Shown piece by piece: positions 1-7,278 of a DNA stretch of 35,770 nt. The stretch comes from Streptomyces sp. G44 (GTDB lineage: Bacteria; Actinomycetota; Actinomycetes; Streptomycetales; Streptomycetaceae). Under the pieces are notes generated by a model. The model worked only from the letters and a program-made list of their open reading frames with translations. It did not search any database and was not told the DNA's origin. Both the position numbers and the translations under genes were made by a program. The stretch spans positions 1-35,770 of the forward strand of contig NZ_JAFEXF010000063.1 in the NCBI RefSeq assembly GCF_016905445.1, in the 5' to 3' direction. Each line of letters begins with the position of its first letter. The first letter of the stretch is position 1.

Positions 1-1
1 C

Positions 2-622
2 GACCGGGCCGCGCTGCGCGACGAGGCGCGGCGCGCGCTCGGCGTACCGGCCGGGGCCCGGCTCGTCCTCTGCAACGGCGGCAGCCTCGGGGCGGCGCGG
101 CTCACCGAGGCGGCGGTCGGTCTCGCCGAGCGGTGGCGGGGGCGGGGTGGCGTACACCTCCTGATCAAGACGGGCCCGGCGGCGCTCGCGGAGACACAGG
201 CGCGGCTCGCCGCGACGGGTGGCGACGCGATCGCCCGCGCCGTCCCCTACCTCGACCGCATGGACCTCTCCTACGCCGCCGCCGACCTGGTCGTCTGCCG
301 AGCGGGCTCGGCGACCGTCGCCGAACTGGCCGCGACCGGCGTCCCCGCCGTCCTCGTGCCCTACCCGCACGCGCCGGGCGACCACCAGACCCACAACGCC
401 CGGGTCCTGACCGACGCGGGCGCGGGCCTCCTGCTGCCCGACGCCGAGACCACCGCCGAGCGCCTCGCGCGGCTGCTCGGCCCCCTGCTCGCCGACCCGG
501 CGCGGCCCGCCGCGATTAGCGGCGCCGCGGACCCCGGCCCGCACGTCCGCGCCGCGGAGCTGCTCGCCGAGCGGGTCCTCCACCTCGCCCACACCACCAC
601 CTCTCACCTGGAGTACGCATGA
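2..622 (+). CDS. MurG-like glycosyltransferase, 3' part only
   Basis: The last 206 codons of a GT-B glycosyltransferase whose start lies left of the window. The reading frame is open from base 2. It resembles the C-terminal half of MurG, the UDP-GlcNAc:undecaprenyl-pyrophosphoryl-MurNAc-pentapeptide transferase. Visible motifs are the GGSLGA loop near the left edge, the RAGSATVAELAATGVPAVLV segment (donor nucleotide-sugar binding in MurG) and a following HAPGDHQTHNA stretch like the MurG PYPHAxxxHQxxNA motif. The stop codon overlaps the next start as ATGA (619-622), so the two genes are probably translationally coupled. Pairing with a LegB-type dehydratase rather than division genes suggests a paralogue used for a surface or secreted glycan, not the housekeeping murG. 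Acceptor and product are not readable from this part. Confidence 0.8.
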   Translation, partial: DRAALRDEARRALGVPAGARLVLCNGGSLGAARLTEAAVGLAERWRGRGGVHLLIKTGPAALAETQARLAATGGDAIARAVPYLDRMDLSYAAADLVVCRAGSATVAELAATGVPAVLVPYPHAPGDHQTHNARVLTDAGAGLLLPDAETTAERLARLLGPLLADPARPAAISGAADPGPHVRAAELLAERVLHLAHTTTSHLEYA

Positions 623-1617
623 CCACGTCCTTCTCCTGGCAGGACCGCACCGTCCTCGTCACCGGCGCCGAGGGCTTCATCGGTTCGACCCTCGTCGACC
701 TGCTCCTCGAAGCGGGCGCGCGGGTCCGCGCCCTCGTCCACTACAAGCCGTACGCGGAGAAGGGCCACCTCGCGCACCTCCTCGGTGACCCGCGGGTCGA
801 GATGGTCGCCGGTGACGTGCGGGACGCGGGGCGGGTGATGGACGCGGTCGCCGGGTGCGACACCGTCTTCCACCTCGCCGCGCTGATCGGCATCCCGTAC
901 TCGTACGACTCCCCGGGCGCGTACGTCCAGACGAACGTCGTCGGCACCGAGAACGTCGCGGAGGCGTGCCGGCGGCACGGTGTGCGGCGCCTCGTCCACA
1001 CCTCCACCAGCGAGGTGTACGGGACGGCGCTGACCGCGCCGATCGGCGAGGACCATCCGCTCCAGCCGCAGTCCCCGTACTCCGCGTCGAAGATCGGCGC
1101 CGACATGATGGCGCTCTCGCACTGGCACGCGTTCGAACTGCCGGTGACGGTGGTCCGGCCCTTCAACACGTACGGTCCGCGGCAGTCGGCCCGCGCGGTG
1201 ATCCCGACGATCCTGGCGCAACTGCACGCGGGCGCCCGGGAGATCAGGCTCGGCTCGCTGACGCCCACGCGGGACTTCACGTACGTGACGGACACGGCGC
1301 GGGGCTTCATGGCGATGGCGGTGTGCGACCGGGCGCTGGGGCACGCGGTCAATCTGGGCGTGGGCCGGGAGATTTCCATCGGGGAGCTGGCGGAGGCGTT
1401 GATCGCGGCGTCGGGCAGCGAGGCGTCGGTCGTGATCGACCCGGCGCGGTTGCGGCCCTCGGGCAGTGAGGTGGAGCGGCTGCTGTCGGACAACTCCCGG
1501 GCGCGGGAGTGGGCGGGGTGGGTTCCGGAGGTGTCCCTGGCGGAGGGGCTGAAGCGGACGTCGGGGTGGGTCGCGGAGAATCTGCGGCTGTTCGCGCCGG
1601 AGCGGTATCAGGTTTGA
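619..1617 (+). CDS. legB: LegB-type NAD-dependent sugar 4,6-dehydratase
   Basis: A 332-residue extended short-chain dehydrogenase that fits the LegB/PseB-like group of nucleotide-GlcNAc 4,6-dehydratases in full length and motif order. The Rossmann motif GAEGFIG is at residues 16-22. The catalytic T-S-E is at 130-132 within TSTSEVYG, and the Tyr/Lys pair is Y154-xxx-K158 in YSASK. RPFNTYGPRQSARAVIP and LGSLTPTRDFTYV are typical of the family. Enzymes of this group make the 4-keto-6-deoxy intermediate for legionaminic-acid-like sugars or related bacillosamine derivatives; whether this one uses UDP- or GDP-GlcNAc cannot be told. The ATG overlaps the upstream glycosyltransferase stop, and a GGAG sits just upstream inside that gene. 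It appears to be the last gene of an operon that starts outside the window. Confidence 0.85.
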   Translation: MTTSFSWQDRTVLVTGAEGFIGSTLVDLLLEAGARVRALVHYKPYAEKGHLAHLLGDPRVEMVAGDVRDAGRVMDAVAGCDTVFHLAALIGIPYSYDSPGAYVQTNVVGTENVAEACRRHGVRRLVHTSTSEVYGTALTAPIGEDHPLQPQSPYSASKIGADMMALSHWHAFELPVTVVRPFNTYGPRQSARAVIPTILAQLHAGAREIRLGSLTPTRDFTYVTDTARGFMAMAVCDRALGHAVNLGVGREISIGELAEALIAASGSEASVVIDPARLRPSGSEVERLLSDNSRAREWAGWVPEVSLAEGLKRTSGWVAENLRLFAPERYQV

Positions 1618-1644
1618 GGTGAGGGGGCGGGTGCGGGTGTGTGG

Positions 1645-1885
1645 GGGCTGGTTGCGCAGTTCCCCGCGCCCCTGGCCGGGGTTGGGCGTGCCCTGTGGCG
1701 GAGCCGGTGACGTGGCGGGGCCGCGGTCCTTACAGGGGCTGGGCGCGGTGTGTGGGTGCGGGTTCGTTGGGGCTGGTTGCGCAGTTCCCCGCGCCCCTGG
1801 CGGAGGCTGGGCGTGCCCTGTGGTGGAGTCGCTGGTGTCACGGGGCCGCGGCCCTGGCCGGGGTTGGGCGTGCTCCGTGGTGGAG
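1645..1885. repeat. Direct repeats of a Streptomyces-type intergenic GC element
   Basis: A 31-bp block including TTGCGCAGTTCCCCGCGCC occurs identically at 1645-1675 and 1770-1800, exactly 125 bp apart. The sequence after each copy (GGGCGTGCCCTGTGG and neighbours) is also largely conserved. A third, partial unit starting CCCTGGCCGGGG lies near 1851-1885. The repeats fill the gap between the legB-like stop and the convergent tetR-like stop. From memory, near-identical blocks recur in many Streptomyces intergenic regions. I see no gene here; a terminator or mRNA-stability role is possible but not shown. Confidence 0.7.
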
Positions 1886-1903
1886 GCGTGTGTGGGGGGG
1901 CGG

Positions 1904-2542
1904 TCACGGTTGCGCGGCGGCCGCTGCCAGGCCTCCCAGCAGCAGGAGCGTGAAGCGGCGGGCCCATTCCTCGTCGACCGGTTCCGCGCTGACCAGGGCG
2001 CGGTGGACCACCGCGCCGGCGATCACGTCGAAGATGAGGTCCGCCGTGCGGGCGGCGGCCGACGGGTCCGGCTCGACGGGGAGCTCGCCCCGGTCCTGCG
2101 CCCGCTTGCGTCCCGCGAGGACCAGCCGCTTCTGGCGGTCGACGATGGACCCGCGGATGCGTTCGCGCAGCGGCCCGTCCGTCGTCGACTCCGCGACCAC
2201 CGCCATCAGCGCCGTCTTGGTCTCGGGGCGGCCGAGCAGCGCCGCGAACTGGAGGACCACGCCCTCGACGTCCGCGGCGAGGCTGCCCCGGTCCGGCAGC
2301 TCCAGCTCGTCGAAGAGCTCCGCCACCGCGTCCACCACCAGCTCGCTCTTGCCCGCCCAGCGCCGGTACAGGGTGGTCTTGGCGACGCCCGCGCGCGTGG
2401 CGACGGCGCCGAGCGTCAGCTTGGACCAGCCCAGCTCCACGAGGCCCTGCCGGGTCGCCTCCAGGATCGCGGCGTCGGCGGTCGCGCTGCGCGGGCGGCC
2501 ACCGGTGCGGGCGGGCGGCGTGGGGGACGTACGGCTCTGCAT
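1904..2542 (-). CDS. TetR/AcrR family transcriptional regulator
   Basis: A 212-residue TetR-type repressor. The N-terminal helix-turn-helix is clear (AILEATRQGLVELGWSKLTLGAVATRAGVAKTTLYRRW read as consecutive segments), with the TTLYRRW recognition-helix end typical of the family. The C-terminal ligand domain is alpha-helical and not assignable. I place the start at the ATG at 2542 (MQSRTSP). The frame stays open upstream, but a good TetR-type palindrome lies at 2554-2565, which argues that the gene begins downstream of it. It converges on the legB-like operon and is divergent from the thioredoxin-TPR gene, with about 290 bp between the starts. Autoregulation is likely; other targets are unknown. 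Confidence 0.85.
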   Translation of the reverse strand: MQSRTSPTPPARTGGRPRSATADAAILEATRQGLVELGWSKLTLGAVATRAGVAKTTLYRRWAGKSELVVDAVAELFDELELPDRGSLAADVEGVVLQFAALLGRPETKTALMAVVAESTTDGPLRERIRGSIVDRQKRLVLAGRKRAQDRGELPVEPDPSAAARTADLIFDVIAGAVVHRALVSAEPVDEEWARRFTLLLLGGLAAAAAQP

Positions 2543-2553
2543 GGCCGCGACCA

Positions 2554-2565
2554 TACCGGTCGGTA
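2554..2565. promoter_or_regulatory. TetR operator-like palindrome upstream of the tetR gene
   Basis: TACCGGTCGGTA consists of TACCG and CGGTA arms around a 2-bp centre. It lies 12 bp upstream of the proposed TetR start. The form (TACCG-N2-CGGTA) is commonly seen as a TetR-family operator in actinomycetes. Binding is inferred, not shown. Confidence 0.55.
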
Positions 2566-2647
2566 CGGACCCGCCCGGGACCCCTCGGCCCCCGGCAGTG
2601 AGGGAGATCACCGCCGGGGGCTGTCCACGTCCGGGGCACCCCAGTTA

Positions 2648-2664
2648 CGCTACGACCCGTAGCG
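2648..2664. promoter_or_regulatory. Inverted repeat in the tetR/thioredoxin divergent gap
   Basis: CGCTACG and CGTAGCG form perfect 7-bp arms around ACC. The element sits in the 293-bp gap between the divergent TetR (start 2542) and thioredoxin-TPR (start 2836) genes. It could be an operator or a short mRNA hairpin. No convincing -35/-10 pair was recognised in this gap. Confidence 0.35.
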
Positions 2665-2835
2665 AAAGCCACGAGCGACAACCACGCGGTACACACGTAC
2701 GACGGCACGGGGTGGGGACCCCGGGCCAACCACCGGTCCTCCTCGGGACCTTGGACCAAGGCCTCCGCGGCCCCGCAATCCGGCGGGGGGCACGGACGGG
2801 CGCGGTTCCCGCACGGCTTGGGGGAGGATGTACTC

Positions 2836-3816
2836 ATGCAGCCACGGAACATGTCCATGAGCGGAGTCGTCGACCTCGCCGCGGTGAAGGCGGCCCAGGA
2901 GGCCAAGGCGAAGGCGGAGCAGGCGCGCGCCGAAGCGGCCCGGCAGGGCGGGGGCGCGGCGGGCGCCGCCGTCTCCCCGTCGAGCCTCGTCATCGATGTC
3001 GACGAGGCGGGCTTCGAGCGCGAGGTCCTCCAGCGCTCCACCGAGGTCCCGGTCGTCATCGACTTCTGGGCCGAGTGGTGCGAGCCGTGCAAGCAGCTGA
3101 GCCCCCTGATGGAGCGGCTCGCGCAGGAGTACAACGGCCGCTTCCTCCTCGCCAAGATCGACGTCGACGCCAACCAGATGCTGATGCAGCAGTTCGGGGT
3201 CCAGGGGATCCCGGCGGTCTTCGCGGTGGTGGCCGGCCAGGCCCTGCCCCTCTTCCAGGGCGCGGCCCCCGAGGCGCAGATCCGCCAGACCCTCGACCAG
3301 CTCATCCAGGTCGGCGAGGAGCGCTTCGGCCTGACCGGACTCGTCGTCGACGCCGACGCCGACGCCCAACAGGCACCCGCCGCCGAGGCGCCCGCCGGTC
3401 CCTACGACGCGCTGCTCGAAGCGGCCGTGCGGGCGCTGGACGCGGGCGACCTGGCCGGTGCCGTCCAGGCGTACCGGAACGTACTCGGCGACGACCCGGC
3501 GAACACCGAGGCCAAGCTCGGTCTCGCCCAGGCCGAACTGCTCCAGCGCGTGCAGGGTCTCGACCCGCAGCAGGTCCGCAAGGACGCCGCCGACCGGCCC
3601 GCGGATGTGGCGGCCCAGATCGCCGCGGCCGACCTGGATCTGGTGGGCGGTCATGTCGAGGACTCCTTCGGGCGGCTCATCGACACGGTGCGGCGCACGG
3701 CGGGCGACGACCGCGACGCCGCGCGGGTGCGACTGCTCGAACTCTTCGAGGTGGTCGGCGCGGACGATCCGCGCGTGACGTCGGCGCGTACCGCGCTCGC
3801 CCGGGTGCTCTTCTGA
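2836..3816 (+). CDS. Thioredoxin-TPR chaperone-like protein (CnoX/YbbN family)
   Basis: A 326-residue cytoplasmic protein with three parts. First is a charged, Ala-rich N-terminal helix (about residues 10-45). Next is a thioredoxin fold (about 50-160) with FWAEWCEPCKQL, whose CxxC cysteines are C82 and C85. Last is a helical TPR-like C-terminus (about 185-326) with ALDAGDLAGAVQAYRNVL-type repeats. This matches YbbN/CnoX, which in E. coli is a chaperone-oxidoreductase that protects proteins under oxidative stress; E. coli CnoX lacks the full CxxC, whereas this one keeps it. The ATG at 2836 has GGGGAGG about 8 bases upstream. An in-frame ATG at 2818 is possible but has no such site. It appears monocistronic and is followed by strong hairpins. 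Confidence 0.85.
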   Translation: MQPRNMSMSGVVDLAAVKAAQEAKAKAEQARAEAARQGGGAAGAAVSPSSLVIDVDEAGFEREVLQRSTEVPVVIDFWAEWCEPCKQLSPLMERLAQEYNGRFLLAKIDVDANQMLMQQFGVQGIPAVFAVVAGQALPLFQGAAPEAQIRQTLDQLIQVGEERFGLTGLVVDADADAQQAPAAEAPAGPYDALLEAAVRALDAGDLAGAVQAYRNVLGDDPANTEAKLGLAQAELLQRVQGLDPQQVRKDAADRPADVAAQIAAADLDLVGGHVEDSFGRLIDTVRRTAGDDRDAARVRLLELFEVVGADDPRVTSARTALARVLF

Positions 3817-3898
3817 GCCGTGCGCCGAGCGCCGAGCCCGCGGCCGGTCCGTCCACCGGCCCGTCGGCTGACCAGTCCCTGAACACGGGACTGATGAT

Positions 3899-3918
3899 GC
3901 CGGAGTGACAACTCCGGC
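3899..3918 (+). terminator. Hairpin downstream of the thioredoxin-TPR gene
   Basis: GCCGGAGT and ACTCCGGC form a perfect 8-bp stem with a GACA loop. It lies about 80 bases after the stop at 3816 and just before a second, longer hairpin. There is no U-tract, as is usual for GC-rich actinomycete terminators. Confidence 0.5.
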
Positions 3919-3930
3919 CCCAGGACGCGA

Positions 3931-3972
3931 CAGTGGCCGTGCTTTGCCAAAACTTGGCAAACACGGCCACTG
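3931..3972. terminator. Long 19-bp hairpin, likely bidirectional terminator
   Basis: The arms CAGTGGCCGTG/CACGGCCACTG (11 bp) continue into TTTGCCAA/TTGGCAAA (8 bp) around a 3-nt loop, with one bulged C at 3942. It is unusually AT-containing for this genome. It may terminate the thioredoxin-TPR transcript. Because it abuts a palindrome at 3973, a regulatory role is also possible. Confidence 0.55.
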
Positions 3973-4115
3973 TTACTCGGAGTAAGTCACAGGTGTCCAT
4001 CTGCGCGCTTTCGCCCGTACATATCCCGTTCTGCTCCCACGTGTTGAGCCACAGTCCGTCGCCGACCGATACCGCGCGGTCGCGGTTCGGTTATCCGGCC
4101 GTTACTAGCCAGTAA
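3973..4115. promoter_or_regulatory. Two TTACT/AGTAA palindromes upstream of the DUF6230 unit
   Basis: TTACTCGGAGTAA (3973-3985) and TTACTAGCCAGTAA (4102-4115) share perfect TTACT/AGTAA arms around 3 and 4 bp respectively. They are 117 bp apart in a gene-free stretch that precedes the DUF6230 gene at 4493. Such paired AT-containing palindromes are typical of repressor operators in Streptomyces. The cognate regulator is not identifiable here. Confidence 0.5.
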
Positions 4116-4251
4116 TGAACCCCCTTGTGCGGGACCCGAGAATGCACCACGATCGGCGACGCTCGGTCCGATGAACCGCCCACCCGACAGCCGGTCGGGA
4201 GCGGGGCCTTCGGGTCCCCACCGAGCAGACCGGTGACGCCGTCGCCGGTCT

Positions 4252-4292
4252 TGGACAGGGGGGTCTCTGCCGTCCCCGGCAGGGCCTGTCCA
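4252..4292 (+). promoter_or_regulatory. Two-tier hairpin in the leader of the DUF6230 gene
   Basis: The outer arms TGGACAGG (4252-4259) and CCTGTCCA (4285-4292) enclose an inner stem CTGCCG/CGGCAG (4267-4272/4277-4282) with a TCCC loop. It sits about 200 bases before the DUF6230 start. The remainder of 3817-4492 holds no recognised gene. Whether this is a leader structure or a terminator is unknown. Confidence 0.4.
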
Positions 4293-4492
4293 TGAGGTTG
4301 TGCGTGATGCGTCAGGCGCGACCAGTGGTTGTCGCTCGGGGGTGATCGCCGGTGATGTGTGGTGCGGCCAGCGCCTTACGATGCGGCGCTCTCCTTCCCG
4401 AGGACGTAGCACTTCTCCCATCCCTGCCCGGCTGAGCCGCCCGAGCGGGAGCAGTCAGGGCCGGAGATGTACGTCCGAGAAGGAGGAAAGTC

Positions 4493-5110
4493 ATGGAGTC
4501 CGTGGCTCGTGGCGGAACCAGATGGAAGCGGTTCGCCGTGGTCATGGTGCCGAGCGTCGCGGCGACTGCCGCGATAGGCGTCGCCCTGTCCCAGGGTGCG
4601 CTCGCGGCATCGTTCAGTGTGTCCGGTCAGCAGTTCAAGGTGACTGCCGACGAACTCAAGGGCACGGGATTCGTCCAGTACGGGGCCTTGGACAGCGGCA
4701 AGTCGGGTCACCACCCGGTCGCCGTCGTCGGCCTCGACTCGGCCAAGATCACCAACCTGTGCCAGTCCGTGGTGGTCCCGGTCCCGGTCTTCGGCGATGT
4801 GTCGATGACCCTCAAGGCCGGTCAGCCCGGTGGCCCGAAGGTCATCGCGAAGAAGCTCTACATCGACGCCGACGACCTGAAGGCCAACGCGACCTTCCAC
4901 AAGGTCGACATCGGTGTCTCGGTCGACCAGACCACCAAGGGCCCGGGTCCGGCGAAGGGCGACAAGTACGCCCCGGACTCGTTCGCGCAGCAGGCGGAGT
5001 CGGTGCGGTTCACCGACGTCAAGCAGCGTGCGTGGGCGACCAGCGCCGGCACCTTCAAGCTCTCCGGCCTCGCGATGACGGTCAAGAAGGGCAAGCACGA
5101 GTGCTACTAG
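4493..5110 (+). CDS. Secreted DUF6230 family protein
   Basis: A 205-residue protein with a basic start, a hydrophobic stretch at about residues 14-38 ending in SQGALA, and then a mature region of about 165 residues, so it is exported or membrane-anchored. It fits DUF6230, an actinomycete family often mis-labelled cholesterol esterase; no GxSxG or other hydrolase motif is visible. Two cysteines remain in the mature part (in NLCQSV and in the C-terminal HECY), which could form a disulfide. The start ATG has a strong GAAGGAGG site. It is the first gene of a probable three-gene unit with DUF6114 and a third secreted protein. Its biochemical role is unknown. Confidence 0.8.
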   Translation: MESVARGGTRWKRFAVVMVPSVAATAAIGVALSQGALAASFSVSGQQFKVTADELKGTGFVQYGALDSGKSGHHPVAVVGLDSAKITNLCQSVVVPVPVFGDVSMTLKAGQPGGPKVIAKKLYIDADDLKANATFHKVDIGVSVDQTTKGPGPAKGDKYAPDSFAQQAESVRFTDVKQRAWATSAGTFKLSGLAMTVKKGKHECY

Positions 5111-5272
5111 GGCGGCTGACGCCCCGGTAGGTCGTGCGCGACGGCATTCGCGTACGCACTCGATGCGATGAACGGCCGGGCGCGGGGGCGCGACGGCACA
5201 TGACGGAGCCGTCCCCGTGCCCGAATCCGCAGGACACACAGAACCAACGCCATTCCCGAGGAGCTGTACGAC

Positions 5273-5842
5273 ATGAGCGCCGAAGCGCAAGTGGGACTGG
5301 GCGACAAGCTCGGCCGGATGCGCGGATCGTTCCGAGGGTGGCGCGGTCAGCGCCCGTTCTGGGGTGGTCTGCTGACGTTGCTCGGCGGCATCCCGATCAT
5401 GTACTTCCCATACGCGAACCTCACGCTCGGCACGATGACGATCCGGATGGCGACCACCGCCGGCGCCGGATCGCTGATCATCGGCGTGCTGTTGGTCGTG
5501 CTCGGCCTGACCATGTGGTTCCAGCCGCACTCCCGGATCTTCGCGGGCGTCGCGGCGATCCTGCTCGCCCTGGTCTCCCTGGTGGTCTCCAACTTCGGCG
5601 GCTTCGTCGTCGGCTTCCTGCTCGCCCTGCTCGGCGGCGCCCTCGGCGTCTCCTGGGCGCCCGGCAGGCCCGCGGGGGAGCCCGCGAAGGGGCGTACGGC
5701 CGGCGGAGCCGGTGGCCCGGCGGACGACGGGGCCCCCGGGCCGGCCAGCACGGCGGCCGCGGGTGGGGTGAGCGGCGAGCAGGACGACCTGTCAGGAACG
5801 AGCCCGACGAACGGGACGAACGGGAGGCACCGTGCCGGCTGA
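5273..5842 (+). CDS. DUF6114 integral membrane protein
   Basis: A 189-residue membrane protein. Hydrophobic segments are visible at about residues 29-48 (FWGGLLTLLGGIPIMYF), 61-86 (GAGSLIIGVLLVVLGLTMWF) and 92-127, which probably forms two spans (FAGVAAILLALVSLVVS, then GGFVVGFLLALLGGALGVSW). A polar, Gly/Ala-rich tail of about 55 residues follows. This matches DUF6114, which is regularly found next to DUF6230. A GAGGAG site lies 9 bases before the ATG, after a 162-bp gap from the DUF6230 stop. Its stop overlaps the next gene's GTG by 11 bases. Function is unknown; the arrangement suggests a membrane partner for the two exported neighbours. Confidence 0.8.
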   Translation: MSAEAQVGLGDKLGRMRGSFRGWRGQRPFWGGLLTLLGGIPIMYFPYANLTLGTMTIRMATTAGAGSLIIGVLLVVLGLTMWFQPHSRIFAGVAAILLALVSLVVSNFGGFVVGFLLALLGGALGVSWAPGRPAGEPAKGRTAGGAGGPADDGAPGPASTAAAGGVSGEQDDLSGTSPTNGTNGRHRAG

Positions 5843-7190
5843 CGAGGTGCACCACGAGGGCTGCGCGGAGGTGCCTCGTGCGAGAACCGGACCGCGCCAC
5901 GCGGCGCCCAGGAAGCCGCTGCTGACCCGGCTCCAGGTGCCCGCGGGCAAGGCGATCGCCCTCGCCGCCATGCCCACCGCGGTCCTGATGGGCATGGGTC
6001 TGACGCCGACGCTCGCGCAGGCGAAGCCCGGTGTGCCCGAGAACCCCTTCCAGGACGGCCCGTGCGTCACGGCGCCGGACAAGGACGCGGAGGCGGAGGC
6101 GGAGGCGGACAAGAAGGCCGCGCGGGACGCCGACGCCGAGAAGAAGGCGCGGGAGGACGCCGCGAAGAAGGCGGCGAGGGACGCCGGGGACAAGGACGCG
6201 AAGGACTCCGACGAGCCGACCGGGCCCGACGCGCCTTCGTCCGGTGGCAAGGCGGACTCCGGTGACAAGGCCGAACCGGCCCCCAGGCCGTCCGGGCCCG
6301 CGCCGCAACCGAAGCCCGGGCCGGAGCCCACCAAGACCAGGAACCCGCTGGATCCGCTGGGTCTCGGCGACGCCATCAAGGACGTCTTCACGCCCGACGA
6401 GAAGGAGTCCGGCGGCTCCGTCCCGGCCCCCTCCGCGCCGGAGAGGACCACGTCCCCGAAGGACCCGGCCAAGGACGCGACCAAGGACCCGGCCAAGGAC
6501 CCCAGCGGCACCACCGACCCCAGTGGCACCGTCGACAAGCCGACCAAGCCGACCAAACCGGTCGAGGACACCGCCGACGACGCGGACAAGGCCGACGAGG
6601 CCGGCAAGGGCACGGAAAAAACCGGCAAGGCCACGGACGACGCGGCCGACGAGGGCGCCGACGACGCGGCCGAGGCCGAGGACCCCATGGCGCCGGACGA
6701 GAACGGCAAGAAGCCGTTCCCGTGCGTCGTCGAGAAGAAGGTCGACGGCACGGGCGAGCAGACGCCCACGCCGATCCCGAACCAGCCGTGGTTCCTGGAA
6801 GCCAGCTCGCTGACGCTCAACGGCGCCGACTACCAGGGCGTCGTGAACCTCACGATGCCCGACGGAAAGACCAAGCAGGCTCTGAAGTACGTCGTCCAGA
6901 AGACGGACATCGGCGACCTGCACCAGATCGTCGACGGACCGGCCGGCAAGAAGTACCACGTCCAGGCGGCCAAGGGCTCCACGTCCACCATCCGCGACGG
7001 GGAGACCACGATGTACACCGAGCGGATCTCGGGCAAGCTGTTCGGGCTCATCCCGATCACCTTCGACCCCGAGCACCCGCCGCCGCTGAACATCCCGCTG
7101 ATCCACTTCACGGACGTGAAGGTGCAGCAGGCGGGCCAGTTCGGCGGGAACCTCACGATTCCCGGCCTGCACCAGTCGATCACCGACTGA
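5832..7190 (+). CDS. Exported protein with long charged linker (third gene of DUF6230 unit)
   Basis: A 452-residue protein starting at GTG 5832 with GGGAGG five bases upstream, overlapping the DUF6114 stop. A hydrophobic stretch at about residues 39-62 ends in LAQA, a plausible signal cleavage site. Residues 83-125 are an Ala/Lys/Asp/Glu helix with coiled-coil character. Residues 125-285 are a Pro/Lys/Asp/Thr-rich, probably disordered linker. The C-terminal ~140 residues form a globular domain. Cysteines occur in two similar contexts, FQDGPCVT before the linker and KPFPCVVE after it. Streptomyces genomes often call such proteins 'hydrogenase expression protein HypF', but no acylphosphatase, zinc-finger or YrdC features are present, so that name is not supported. 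Role unknown, possibly envelope-spanning. Confidence 0.75.
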   Translation: MPADEVHHEGCAEVPRARTGPRHAAPRKPLLTRLQVPAGKAIALAAMPTAVLMGMGLTPTLAQAKPGVPENPFQDGPCVTAPDKDAEAEAEADKKAARDADAEKKAREDAAKKAARDAGDKDAKDSDEPTGPDAPSSGGKADSGDKAEPAPRPSGPAPQPKPGPEPTKTRNPLDPLGLGDAIKDVFTPDEKESGGSVPAPSAPERTTSPKDPAKDATKDPAKDPSGTTDPSGTVDKPTKPTKPVEDTADDADKADEAGKGTEKTGKATDDAADEGADDAAEAEDPMAPDENGKKPFPCVVEKKVDGTGEQTPTPIPNQPWFLEASSLTLNGADYQGVVNLTMPDGKTKQALKYVVQKTDIGDLHQIVDGPAGKKYHVQAAKGSTSTIRDGETTMYTERISGKLFGLIPITFDPEHPPPLNIPLIHFTDVKVQQAGQFGGNLTIPGLHQSITD

Positions 7191-7216
7191 CCCGCACGGC
7201 CCGGCGTACGAACGCC

Positions 7217-7263
7217 CGAACGCCGAGGGCGCCCCCTGGACCAGGGGGCGCCCTCGGCGTTCG
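7217..7263. terminator. Bidirectional terminator between the DUF6230 unit and pyk
   Basis: A perfect inverted repeat with 23-bp arms (starting CGAACGCCGAGGGCGCC) and a single central base. It lies in the 88-bp gap between the convergent stops at 7190 and 7279. It probably terminates transcription from both sides. Confidence 0.85.
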
Positions 7264-7278
7264 CGGAGCGACCGGCGA

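Noticed and set aside
4377..4382. TACGAT as a -10 for the DUF6230 gene
   Set aside because: No acceptable -35 is found 16-19 bases upstream; a single hexamer is too weak to report as a promoter.
5832..7190. HypF hydrogenase maturation protein
   Set aside because: None of the acylphosphatase, zinc-finger or YrdC-type motifs of HypF are present; the protein is exported and mostly linker.
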